A stretch of 64,000 bases of DNA from contig JACETR010000006.1 in assembly GCA_013911165.1 (NCBI GenBank), positions 1-64,000 of the forward strand, in the 5' to 3' direction. This document shows positions 28,313 through 37,744 of this stretch, piece by piece. Positions within the stretch are counted from its first letter, which is position 1, and the number at the start of each line of letters is the position of its first letter. The notes under the pieces are model-generated. The model saw only the letters and a list, made by a program, of their open reading frames with translations. It ran no database searches and was not told the DNA's origin. A program made the position numbers and the translations under genes. This DNA comes from Planctomycetota bacterium (GTDB lineage: Bacteria; Planctomycetota; UBA8108; UBA1146).

Positions 28313-31183
28313 TCAGGGACAAACAGGGAATAACTGACAATCCAGTGCATCGAAGGTGAGATCTGGACCACAAGGACCACCCACTGGAACCCCTCCACCG
28401 CTGAAGAGTGAAGAGAGCATCAGGATCGCATCCCCGACGTCCACCCTTCCGTTGTCATCTGAATCACATGCGTCCTGGCACAAAAAGTTGCTGGTTGCAC
28501 CGAACAGGACTTCCAACAACTGCACTGCATCACTGAGATCATTTGAACCATCTGCATTACAATCCGAAGGGATGTAATCACTGTTGACCGGAGGAGGCGG
28601 TGGCCCTGTGTTGTCGCACTCCAATACCCGAACCTCAATCAGATCGACCCCCGCTTCGACGATGCTGCCACCACCCAGATCACCGGTGTGGAAACGCAAT
28701 CTTACAGAATCGGTTGAGGAACTCCCGGGCTCCACGGTGAATGAATTTTGGAACCAGCCACCACCCGCCTGTGGGTGCCCTGGGCCAATTTCCTCAATCA
28801 CTTCCCATGTGCTGCCTCCATCGAGGCTTTTTGAAACTGTCAGAAAATCATCCGGAGTACTGGCAGAGGCGTTGTTACAGAACCAGCGCCAATAACTGAT
28901 TTCCTGACGGACCGCTGGGTCCAGTGCAAATGCGTCAGTCGTCAGGGTGGTGTCACCAAAATCGATGTCCTCTGCACCAAGCGATCCTCCAGGCTCTCCC
29001 AGCCCGGTGAAATACCCGGCGGAATCACCATTGGTGGAAGGCACTCCAGAGGCTGGCTGGGCGGCTGTTCCCACCGGTACTCCCCACTCCCAACGTCCAA
29101 CCAATGCAGTATCCGATGGCAGAGAAGTGCTCCAGCCAGGATCGGTCCCCAACGATTCCTCCTGTGCAAGCGCAGTTGAAGTGGCGACCAGAGTGGAGAG
29201 AGGCTGATTCGGTCCCAACGCAGGATATTGGGTAACAAATCCACCCTGATCAGGAACCCTGACGTACCACTCGAGCGAAGTCAGGCAGGTTTGAGGAGGA
29301 ATGACCCCCTCCAAACGTGAGTTGGGAGCAGCCTGAAGTGGACTACTGTTCCAAATCGAGCTTCCTTCCTCACGATATCGAATCTCCGATTCTCCCGCAG
29401 CCGGGGTAGACGAAATTGTCTGCCAGTTAATCACCACTGGATAATCGACTTGAGGTGGCATCAGGTCAGCGGGGCCTTCAACGAGTGTCAGGATCAATGT
29501 GGCCAAATCTGGACAGGCCAATCCACCGGCATCCGCTGCTGCACAGATTTGATTCCAGTGAGGAGATCCATTGTTCAGATCTCCGTCATCGTCATCCGCT
29601 GTCAAGACTTCCAAAATCATCTCATCGCGAATTGGATACCCATTTATTCCACCCATGGTCAGGGCGGACCAATCGACAAAGAGCTGCTCCAGAACCTGTT
29701 GACCCACTGTCGCACCCAAATCGGTTCTCAGATTATTTCCCAAATTAAACCAGAACTTGCCGAGGGCCTGACCACAGAAATGGATACTGGATCCACAGGG
29801 AACGGTCACAGAAGAACCGGAAACATTGCGAACATGATTTCCGGATCCGGCAAAGTCCCTGCCGATGATTCCATCCTGGAGATACACGATTGCCAGAGCA
29901 TCCCCATAACCTTCACCAAATGCACCTTGAGACAAATTCAGAGAGTTAACGACGTGGTGCCCGAACTCGTGCAATACAACACTCGAATAAGCGCTGTCGA
30001 CACAACCTCCACCCGCACGCAGAAAACGCAGAAGTTGTTGGGATGGGTCGTAATATGCATTGCAAGTTCCGGACATCCCCGTCGTCGCATTGACTGGTGA
30101 GGACATTGCGGGGAAGCCACCAGCAGATTCCATAAAGAGTCGATACCCCTGATCGACATAGTGAAAAGCATTCAATTGGGCGATGAGGTTGGGATCTCCG
30201 CCGCCGTCAAAGACCAGATCCAGATTCGGCCCCGAAGCTTGTCCAGAAACCGTCATGACTGAAGCGATCTGACTGCTGACCCCTCCCCATTCCCCATCCA
30301 GCTCCGCCAGTACAGTGAAACTGCTTTGGGAAGAACTCAGGGAGTAATCGCCATTCAGATTCGCATGAGTCGTGGCTCCCCCACCGGTCAGCCGGACTCC
30401 GCTCATCGATTGAATACTGGTACCTGCACTTCCTTGAGGTCCAGTTCCGGAAGTCCGCTCGGCAAAGATCGAACCACTGACGTCCAGTGAGCAAACGATC
30501 TCCTCAACAGCGATTCTTTGCCCACTCAATGCGGAATAGTCGATTCTCAAAGTACTATGGAGACTTTCATCGAGAGAGCTTCCATAAAATACCCATGCCA
30601 GCTCAGCATGCTTACCCTCACCACGGATATACTCCAGTTTGGGCACGCTCCATTTGCGTTCAGGGAAGTCAGCGTCGGGGTCGAGCATATTTGCAGAATA
30701 GAGATCAGATTCCGAATGAGCAGCTTGCCATTCCACTCCGACGAATGCTCTGTACTGACAGAACCAGCGACCGTCTTCTGCCTGGACCATCCACATTCTT
30801 CCAACAGACTCCCGAACCGGCACCCCGCCAAGAGACTGGGACCATGCCAGCACAACACCCCTGCCCGGTACTTCCCGTAGCCATTCCAACTCAAGAGTCG
30901 CTGCCGTCGCCTCCCCCAAATGGAGAGTGGCATCCGCAAGGGCTGCGGAAGAAAGAGAACTCGCAGATGGCCCGCTACCCGATTTTTGAAGAGTCAGTGC
31001 TGAGGCAAACAGCGAGTCAGAACAGGGAGCGAAGACAATTATAGCCATAAGGATCGACAGAACCGGTAAGGATTGGCTCTGAAGAATTCGTGGACTTACT
31101 TCATGCGTTCTCGGAATCAACCGATCCAAGACGCAATCCGTTAAGTACTTTATCCAGAAAGTCAGGTGTTTAAGGTTCCCCAA
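28313..31183 (-). CDS. secreted M36/M4-like metallopeptidase with C-terminal dockerin-like domain (tandem paralog)
   Basis: VVLHEFGHHVVNSLNLSQGAFGEGYGDALA; C-term CNADGSNDLSDAVQLLEVLF...DSDDNGRVDVGDAILMLSSLF; same organisation as 25050..28055. Confidence 0.85.
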   Translation of the reverse strand: MGNLKHLTFWIKYLTDCVLDRLIPRTHEVSPRILQSQSLPVLSILMAIIVFAPCSDSLFASALTLQKSGSGPSASSLSSAALADATLHLGEATAATLELEWLREVPGRGVVLAWSQSLGGVPVRESVGRMWMVQAEDGRWFCQYRAFVGVEWQAAHSESDLYSANMLDPDADFPERKWSVPKLEYIRGEGKHAELAWVFYGSSLDESLHSTLRIDYSALSGQRIAVEEIVCSLDVSGSIFAERTSGTGPQGSAGTSIQSMSGVRLTGGGATTHANLNGDYSLSSSQSSFTVLAELDGEWGGVSSQIASVMTVSGQASGPNLDLVFDGGGDPNLIAQLNAFHYVDQGYRLFMESAGGFPAMSSPVNATTGMSGTCNAYYDPSQQLLRFLRAGGGCVDSAYSSVVLHEFGHHVVNSLNLSQGAFGEGYGDALAIVYLQDGIIGRDFAGSGNHVRNVSGSSVTVPCGSSIHFCGQALGKFWFNLGNNLRTDLGATVGQQVLEQLFVDWSALTMGGINGYPIRDEMILEVLTADDDDGDLNNGSPHWNQICAAADAGGLACPDLATLILTLVEGPADLMPPQVDYPVVINWQTISSTPAAGESEIRYREEGSSIWNSSPLQAAPNSRLEGVIPPQTCLTSLEWYVRVPDQGGFVTQYPALGPNQPLSTLVATSTALAQEESLGTDPGWSTSLPSDTALVGRWEWGVPVGTAAQPASGVPSTNGDSAGYFTGLGEPGGSLGAEDIDFGDTTLTTDAFALDPAVRQEISYWRWFCNNASASTPDDFLTVSKSLDGGSTWEVIEEIGPGHPQAGGGWFQNSFTVEPGSSSTDSVRLRFHTGDLGGGSIVEAGVDLIEVRVLECDNTGPPPPPVNSDYIPSDCNADGSNDLSDAVQLLEVLFGATSNFLCQDACDSDDNGRVDVGDAILMLSSLFSGGGVPVGGPCGPDLTFDALDCQLFPVCP

Positions 31184-31399
31184 CGAGAGTTCCTATAAAA
31201 GTTTGGCACAAAATAATAAGTCCCGGGTTCCTCGCCTTGGCCGCTCGAACCAGAACTTTAAATATGGTATTCCCTGTCACATGTTCCTAATGTATCCGGT
31301 GTTAGACAGCGGTGCGACAGCCTATGCAAAAATCAGATCAGCCCGTCGGGAATTGCTCATACAACTACAAGTTAATGATATGTCATGACTTATGGAAAT

Positions 31400-31768
31400 T
31401 CAGCGGGACTTGAGTCGAAATCTGGATACCGCCATAGTCAACCAACTCACGATCATTCCAAATCCGCCGACGGGAGCCACCGCTCCCCAGAATGACGCCC
31501 CCCCCAGAGCCAGCATGTAGACCGCTCCACAAAAAACCGCAGTAGATACGGCCATCAGAACACCCTGAAAACGCATGACCGGGGTCGCTGAGGAACAAAT
31601 CCAGATCCCGATCGAATGCCAAAACAGAATCCGCGTTGCAGTCGCAAACTGCCTGGGAGCATCTGCATCGTGCCACTGGTCCTTCAACAGGTGTGCGCCC
31701 ATCGCTGCGCAAATCACTGCCAAAGCGGCGTAGAAGAAAGCCACAGATTCCAGAATACGTATATTCAT
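31400..31768 (-). CDS. DUF423 family membrane protein
   Basis: AFFYAALAVICAAMGAHLLKDQW...FWHSIGIW...GGFGMIVSWLTMA. Confidence 0.8.
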   Translation of the reverse strand: MNIRILESVAFFYAALAVICAAMGAHLLKDQWHDADAPRQFATATRILFWHSIGIWICSSATPVMRFQGVLMAVSTAVFCGAVYMLALGGASFWGAVAPVGGFGMIVSWLTMAVSRFRLKSR

Positions 31769-32973
31769 GATGGATCTACCACGGCAGCCTCACTTCTGGC
31801 TCGTGTAGCAACAAACAGCCATTCATGAACTTCATCGGCGGACCTGCCAGGAGCCGGACGGAAGGTTCTGTTTTGTTCCCCCTGCTCTTGTGGTTTTTGT
31901 GTATCACTCCGAAATCTCCGGTAAGGAATTTCCAGCAGTGTTATCGAGGATGAGGTACCGGTTCCTGACCATTCCTGAAGAATCTGCTCCAACTCGGATC
32001 GATCCAAAATACCTTCTTCGCTATAGGAGAAGACGATAATGTCAGCCTTCGCTTCTTTCAGCAGTTGACGCATTGAACGAAAGCACTCTTCCCCTCTTCG
32101 ACTGCAAAGCGGGGAAGCCTTGTCTTTCCACGGAATCAGTCCCGTTTTTCCATAAATGGAATCTTCGAGACGTTGGTCTGACTCTTCATGGGGCAAAAGA
32201 GAAATGATTTCGGGAAGGTGGTAATTAGCGGGATACTGACGCTGATTATAGGGCGGATCAACGTAGAGTAACTCGCACTCGACTGAAGAGATCCACTCCA
32301 ACGCATCTTCCCGGTGAGCCACTCCAACTGGGCCTGTCACGAGTGCGGGTACACGCAACTCCAGAGAGCGCATGGCACTCCCCTGCATTTTCTTGAGATA
32401 TGCACCGTAGGTTCCTGAGATATTGGCAACCCTGTCCGCAGCATCGATGCAACTTGCAAGGAGGATGCATAACTCGTTTTCAGTCAGGGAAGCGGAAACT
32501 CGCCACGCTCGCAGTTGATTCAATATTCCGTCGAGTCGTGCCGCATTTTCCGGAGAGAGGTAATTCCTTTGCGCTTCTCCCGCACTGGAAAATTGGCGGA
32601 ATAGCAATCCTTCTTCAGCAGGGAGAATCTCCTCCAAATATCGAACCAGCTTCAAGAAGGGAATCCAGGATTCCCCGGTTTCCTCTTCAAGGTTTGCGAG
32701 TCTCGCTTGCGGAGCCGGAGACAGTGACTCCCAATACTGTTTCAACCCCTCAAATCGGGGTGGCACTTCCGATTCAAGATAAGCCTTCTGAAAAACGTGG
32801 GAGCAATTCATCAAATCTGTCGACAACACCTTGCAGCCCTGGGCACGAAAAAACCGTCCTACAGAACCACTTCCCGCAAAGAGATCGCACACTGTCCCAC
32901 CCTTGAATCCTGCTTTCAGGGCCGCAGCGTGAATTTCTGCAAGAAGAGGGCCTTTGTTCCCCAGCCAGCGCAA
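31765..32973 (-). CDS. D12-class N6-adenine DNA methyltransferase (FokI-MTase-like motif IV)
   Basis: MRWLGNKGPLL; VCDLFAGSGSVGRFF (motif I); LLYVDPPYNQRQYPANYHLPEIISLL (motif IV). Confidence 0.82.
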   Translation of the reverse strand: MRWLGNKGPLLAEIHAAALKAGFKGGTVCDLFAGSGSVGRFFRAQGCKVLSTDLMNCSHVFQKAYLESEVPPRFEGLKQYWESLSPAPQARLANLEEETGESWIPFLKLVRYLEEILPAEEGLLFRQFSSAGEAQRNYLSPENAARLDGILNQLRAWRVSASLTENELCILLASCIDAADRVANISGTYGAYLKKMQGSAMRSLELRVPALVTGPVGVAHREDALEWISSVECELLYVDPPYNQRQYPANYHLPEIISLLPHEESDQRLEDSIYGKTGLIPWKDKASPLCSRRGEECFRSMRQLLKEAKADIIVFSYSEEGILDRSELEQILQEWSGTGTSSSITLLEIPYRRFRSDTQKPQEQGEQNRTFRPAPGRSADEVHEWLFVATRARSEAAVVDPS

Positions 32974-32976
32974 AGT

Positions 32977-34359
32977 CTAGACCTCACAAAGCAGGAGAAG
33001 TTCCTGCACTGCTTTGTTGGTATCACCTTGTCCAGAGTGCATTAACTTTTGCTCTCGGACTTCGACAGTATTGAAGTACTCCAGCAGGAGATCGCGCATT
33101 TGGGCAACCGGTTGTGAATGTCCTTCACGAGTCCATTTTTTTGTCAGCAAGCCGGTATCACCTGAATAAGAGATCAACAGGCTTGCTCCTCTGCTGACAC
33201 AACTTTTGGCAACTTTTCGAAATGCTTCTTCGACTTGCGATCCGCTACAAAAATCAGAAGTGAAGCGGGTCTCCCGAATTGGATATCTTCCCTTGGTCAG
33301 TTCATCGCCCCTGCATTGGAGCTCCGGATAATCGTACCGGGCGAGTGTTTCCAGTACATGATAGAAGCGACTGTAGTTGTCTGAGGTATAGGGGGGATCA
33401 AGATAGACGAGATCGACCTTTTCAGAATCCAGAGGACTATCTTCTCCCAACAACTCGAGAACGTCGGAGCAAAAGACCCTGTTACCGGACAACCTTGGTC
33501 GCTCCAGAACTTCACGGCGAATGGCATCCAGTGCCAGTTCAAACTGCTCTTCGATGTCGATTGATCTTCTTTTTACGACAGCCACCAGTTCCTTGTCCTT
33601 CTCTACAGACCGGGGCTGTGCAAAGTGACTGGTTCCCGAGGTACTCACGGAAACGGCATGAAGCAAGGCTGCCAGGTAGATGGACTTTTTCTCCTGAGAG
33701 AACTCCGATTCTGTCGGGATCTCATTAATCGCCTGGCGAATAGAATCGATGGCGATGGCCTGCTTGATTCCAAAATAGACCTGCCCCCAGTATGCGACGC
33801 ACATCATCGCTGGAGTCGACTCTCTTGTTCTCCGTCTCGCACTCAAAATTTCGGGAAGGAGCGGCCGAATCGTTGCGTAAGGATCGTCCTGAAGATCATT
33901 TTGCGGACTTTGGTACGGCACCGGGACGAGAGAGCAGAATCGGCGATATTCTGTCAAAAGCGCACCCTCTATGGGGTCAGTTGTAAGCAGTTGGTCGAGC
34001 AGTTCCGTTTCTCGGGTCAGGGATTCAGCGTAAAGACCTTCAAGGGCATCGGCATTACGACCTCTGGCATCAGCCAAGTCTGATTCCGGCTCAAGTCGGT
34101 CCAGTGCCCTGGCCCAGTCTTCGGAGACCTCCAAATGGGCCCGAGCTATCACCGAGGAAAACTCCTGGGCATCATTGGCCAGAACACGATAGTCCCCTGC
34201 AAACCAGCGCCCCACCGCGCCAGTTCCGGAACATGCATCCAGTATCGTCGCACCCGGAGAGACCAGATCCCTGACAGCACCGTCGATAAATTCTTCACAC
34301 AATCGGGTTTTGGCACCCATATACCAGAGTGTTCTCAGAGGTGTCATTGGGGCACTCAT
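32977..34359 (-). CDS. D12-class N6-adenine DNA methyltransferase, different subfamily
   Basis: LRTLWYMGAKTRLCEEFID; ILDACSGTGAVGRWFAG; VDLVYLDPPYTSDNYSRFYHVLETLARYDYPE; ATG at 34359 overlaps the upstream stop (ATGA); ORF extends to 34485. Confidence 0.82.
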   Translation of the reverse strand: MSAPMTPLRTLWYMGAKTRLCEEFIDGAVRDLVSPGATILDACSGTGAVGRWFAGDYRVLANDAQEFSSVIARAHLEVSEDWARALDRLEPESDLADARGRNADALEGLYAESLTRETELLDQLLTTDPIEGALLTEYRRFCSLVPVPYQSPQNDLQDDPYATIRPLLPEILSARRRTRESTPAMMCVAYWGQVYFGIKQAIAIDSIRQAINEIPTESEFSQEKKSIYLAALLHAVSVSTSGTSHFAQPRSVEKDKELVAVVKRRSIDIEEQFELALDAIRREVLERPRLSGNRVFCSDVLELLGEDSPLDSEKVDLVYLDPPYTSDNYSRFYHVLETLARYDYPELQCRGDELTKGRYPIRETRFTSDFCSGSQVEEAFRKVAKSCVSRGASLLISYSGDTGLLTKKWTREGHSQPVAQMRDLLLEYFNTVEVREQKLMHSGQGDTNKAVQELLLLCEV

Positions 34360-34997
34360 CCGTAGCTTCCAATCTGTTCCATACTGACCTGCAAATCTGC
34401 AAGCCACTTCCTCTGGCATTCGGCACACAAGGAGAGAGTTTTGCCTTGACCCAAACCCGCGAGCCAGGCACTCCACCCCTGCCAACTAACCAAAAATTCC
34501 ACCCATGTTCCTGAAGCATCATGCCCCAGACTGATACAAGCATCACTTCTCAAAGGCCCCCAGCCTGAAGTCCAGACCAACTGGTAGCAATCCTTCCCCG
34601 ACTCACCGGTGTTGTTCCCCGGATCATTTCTGACAGAGGACCATTCACGCCCCTTGTGATTCAGGAGATGGCTGAGATTCAGGATTTGACCGACCTTTCG
34701 GAAGCGAACTTCTTCAGGGTCCTTCAGCAATGCGATCGTTCCACCACGGAGAGGAGCAGGGGGCCTGAGCTCCCAATCCAGTTTCCAGCGGATTCCCGGA
34801 GTCAGGTCCCGCAGATTTCCCGGGCCGGAAACCTTCACCGAATGACACCAATCTTGCCATGAGGCCAGATCTGTCAGGTGTGACCAAACCTTTTCGGGGG
34901 CAGCGTTCAACCAGGCTGTTTCCCTGACTGATACCACTCTCACAGTAGCCCCTCCTGTTTCTCCCCACTCGGGCTCCCGGTTATGGGGAACCTGCAA
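34356..34997 (-). CDS. SRPBCC (START-like) family protein
   Basis: ETAWLNAAPEKVWSHLTDLASWQDWCHSVKVSGPG; listed start is TTG, exact start uncertain. Confidence 0.7.
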   Translation of the reverse strand: MQVPHNREPEWGETGGATVRVVSVRETAWLNAAPEKVWSHLTDLASWQDWCHSVKVSGPGNLRDLTPGIRWKLDWELRPPAPLRGGTIALLKDPEEVRFRKVGQILNLSHLLNHKGREWSSVRNDPGNNTGESGKDCYQLVWTSGWGPLRSDACISLGHDASGTWVEFLVSWQGWSAWLAGLGQGKTLSLCAECQRKWLADLQVSMEQIGSYG

Positions 34998-35106
34998 TGG
35001 GGTATACGGCGTTTCCTATCATGAGACCCTGCCCCATCAGGGTCAAGGAGAGCGGGTTGCGCCATTTCCCGGGGTGGATACACCGGGCTGATCACAGTAA
35101 TTTGGT

Positions 35107-35700
35107 ATGGAACACTTCGGGACATCCGCGATTCTTGGTACGATCGATTCATCACAGGGACCCGATTGCGACCGTGATACCGCAAACATGATTCTGTGTT
35201 TTGAGACATGCCACCGGAAGAAGGACTTCTTGACGAAACCCCTCGTACCCCTTGTGCAGGCCATTCTTCTGTGTGATCGAGTCTACAAGGATGATGACTC
35301 AACCAAGTGCGTACTTGCGGGAACCTTCAACAAGGTTCGCCTGGCAGAATTTCCTGCAGAATATGCACCGGCCACTCTCTACATCAATCTGAGCGATTTC
35401 TCCGGGCTGCACAAAATTTCTTTCCGGTTCAAAAGGCTCGTCGATGACATGATTCTCGAAGAGAGTCCAGAGTTCGAAATCTACCATGACGACCGGCGGG
35501 AACATCACGAGTGCATCTTCGAACTCCCACCCATGGAATTCCCCGAACCGGGTCGCTACACATGGGAAGTGGTCTTCAACAGAACTGAAATCCTCGGTAC
35601 TGCAGACGTGGAAGCAGTCTTGATGGAAGAGATCAGCCCCGATGAATTCGAAGAGCATCGCGGTGAGGAGAATGGCGGAACCGAAGACCGTGGTCTTTGA
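35107..35700 (+). CDS. uncharacterised protein, DUF6941-like
   Basis: VQAILLCDRVYKDDDSTKCVLAGTFNKVRLAEFPAE...; start uncertain (35107 or 35188). Confidence 0.55.
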   Translation: MEHFGTSAILGTIDSSQGPDCDRDTANMILCFETCHRKKDFLTKPLVPLVQAILLCDRVYKDDDSTKCVLAGTFNKVRLAEFPAEYAPATLYINLSDFSGLHKISFRFKRLVDDMILEESPEFEIYHDDRREHHECIFELPPMEFPEPGRYTWEVVFNRTEILGTADVEAVLMEEISPDEFEEHRGEENGGTEDRGL

Positions 35701-35738
35701 TTCCCTAAATCTGTCGCTCGCCTGATCAAACTGACTGC

Positions 35739-36026
35739 TCAGCCTTCCTTCGCCTTTTGTGAAATCTTGCTGAAGTGGTTTCGCAATAAGGATTGCTTTC
35801 CAGGTTTCAAACCCCTGAGTTGTTCTTCAAACAAATTCACCATTTGCCAGCGGGCCAACAGGGAAGTGATCCGGGTGCTCACTCTGGGGCTCGGATCCCG
35901 AATCGCCGGCGCCAGTACCTTCACCTGCTCCTGAGTGAGAGCTTCCTTCAGCAACTCCTTGAGGATCAGTTTCTTTTCCCTCCCTTCTGACTCCAGAAAA
36001 GAGCGGATCTTCTCCTCGATGCTCAC
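35739..36026 (-). CDS. small uncharacterised protein, coupled to the upstream MuiA-like gene
   Basis: GTGA overlap of a GTG start at 36026 with the stop of the preceding gene; EEKIRSFLESEGREKKLILKELLKEALTQEQ... Confidence 0.5.
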   Translation of the reverse strand: MSIEEKIRSFLESEGREKKLILKELLKEALTQEQVKVLAPAIRDPSPRVSTRITSLLARWQMVNLFEEQLRGLKPGKQSLLRNHFSKISQKAKEG

Positions 36027-37744
36027 TTCAGCAGATCCAGCAAGTCGCCACTGTCCTTGTCCGCTGTCGCGGTCCAATGGAAAATCACCTCTTTGCGTAC
36101 TCCCGCAGGAATCTGAAGATTCCAGCGACAGATCCCATCACGACTGATCTCCGGTTTGGGTTCCGTTTCATCCCCCAGCTCTATTTCCAACTCTTCCACC
36201 AGACTGACCGGAATCCGGGAAACCAACTCAAGGGTGACGGGCCTATCAAGGTACGAGGTCACTGCAAACAATGATTTTTTCTCCAGTCGGGGCCGGGAGA
36301 AAGCCGATCCCGATGGCGATCGGAACTCTCCCAAATCCTGCACATGTAGCTTGAGACGACCCTCCAGACCGAAGAACTGGACGAACTCCTGACCGGCAGC
36401 GATCGTTTCCACATTCCCCAATCCCACATAGGTCCCGGATCGGAAGCACTGGACTTCACCGTTGAGCAATAAACCGGGCCCGGGCTGAACTAATCGGGCC
36501 TTTCGATATACTCCAGCCCCCAATGCAGGAATGGCTTCGTAGGACAGCTCTGCCACTGCTTCCCAGGTCTGGATTTCGACAGCGTGGGCGCTTCCATCCG
36601 AAGGCACGTCGGACAGGGTTTGGATACGGAAAGAAACGACCCCACCAAATCCGGTTTCCATCACCGGAGCTGCCCAACCGGCAGGATCAAAGCCGCGGGA
36701 ATCGTCGCTGGTCTCTGCACTCTCTTGCGGTACCGCATCGGAGTCCATGGAATCAGCTGAAGGTGCAGAAACCAGTTTCGCGTTCCTGTCCCCCAAACGT
36801 TCAGCCAGCGAGACTTCAATGGGAATCAGTTGGCCCACACTCAGTCCCAGCGACGACCGCAAAGTGGAAAGTGTCAACTCAACAGCGGACCAGTCTTCCC
36901 CCGAAGACTGGGTCACTTGTGCACCCTGTTTCCACGTCACCTTCCCGGTTGAATCGTTCAATCGGGCTTCATGAACCGGTTTCCACCGTGCTGATGGCAC
37001 ATCATAGGAAAGGTTCAAATCGAGGGCACAATCCTCCAAGACCTGGCAGGTCACCGAAGCAATCCAGTAACTTCTTCTGGCATCCCTTTGATATCGCCTG
37101 AGATCAGCCAACAGATCATTTCGCTCACGCTGCAGGGATTCACGCTCCCTTTGAAGCAAATCGGCTTCTTCAGAGTTTTCCACCTCATTGGTGAACAGCC
37201 ACTGCTGGATCTCACTGACTTCCTGCAAATTCCACAGGGGGCGCTGAGGATCACCGGCGGGAGCTGAGACGACGGCTCGAAGAATCTCTGAATAACGCTT
37301 CAGAACACGATTTCGTAAATCCGCAATCTCTCTCTTGCCCTGATTCACACTCAGGCGTTCACCGACCTTATCCAACTTCTCCAAAAGTTCCGCTTCCTGC
37401 GCATGATTGACCTTCAGCGGAAATTCTTCTTCGAGTTGCACACCAAGAATGAGGGACTTTTCCGTCGCCTCCCCGGCAACTATGGCTCTTAAACTGTTTG
37501 GATTCAATTCTGCTGGAAGTTTACGGAAAATCACCTGATGAAGACCTGCGGTCAAATCGAGGCTTCGTTGACGTGTCACCCTTGCCCTGTTTTCAAAGAC
37601 AGTGACCGCATGCGGTTTGTCGATTTCGACGGAAGAATTCTCCTGTGCAGTAGTGACAGCAGAAAACCCGGTGGTCAGCGAAGTCATGAGAATGGTTTTC
37701 AGAAGGAACCCCGAAAAGCGGCTCTGGACTTTATGAAGTAACAT
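36023..37744 (-). CDS. DUF4139 / MuiA-family secreted protein
   Basis: AVTVFENRARVTRQRSLDLTAGLHQVIFRKLP...; C-term AGVRKEVIFHWTATA. Confidence 0.78.
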   Translation of the reverse strand: MLLHKVQSRFSGFLLKTILMTSLTTGFSAVTTAQENSSVEIDKPHAVTVFENRARVTRQRSLDLTAGLHQVIFRKLPAELNPNSLRAIVAGEATEKSLILGVQLEEEFPLKVNHAQEAELLEKLDKVGERLSVNQGKREIADLRNRVLKRYSEILRAVVSAPAGDPQRPLWNLQEVSEIQQWLFTNEVENSEEADLLQRERESLQRERNDLLADLRRYQRDARRSYWIASVTCQVLEDCALDLNLSYDVPSARWKPVHEARLNDSTGKVTWKQGAQVTQSSGEDWSAVELTLSTLRSSLGLSVGQLIPIEVSLAERLGDRNAKLVSAPSADSMDSDAVPQESAETSDDSRGFDPAGWAAPVMETGFGGVVSFRIQTLSDVPSDGSAHAVEIQTWEAVAELSYEAIPALGAGVYRKARLVQPGPGLLLNGEVQCFRSGTYVGLGNVETIAAGQEFVQFFGLEGRLKLHVQDLGEFRSPSGSAFSRPRLEKKSLFAVTSYLDRPVTLELVSRIPVSLVEELEIELGDETEPKPEISRDGICRWNLQIPAGVRKEVIFHWTATADKDSGDLLDLLK

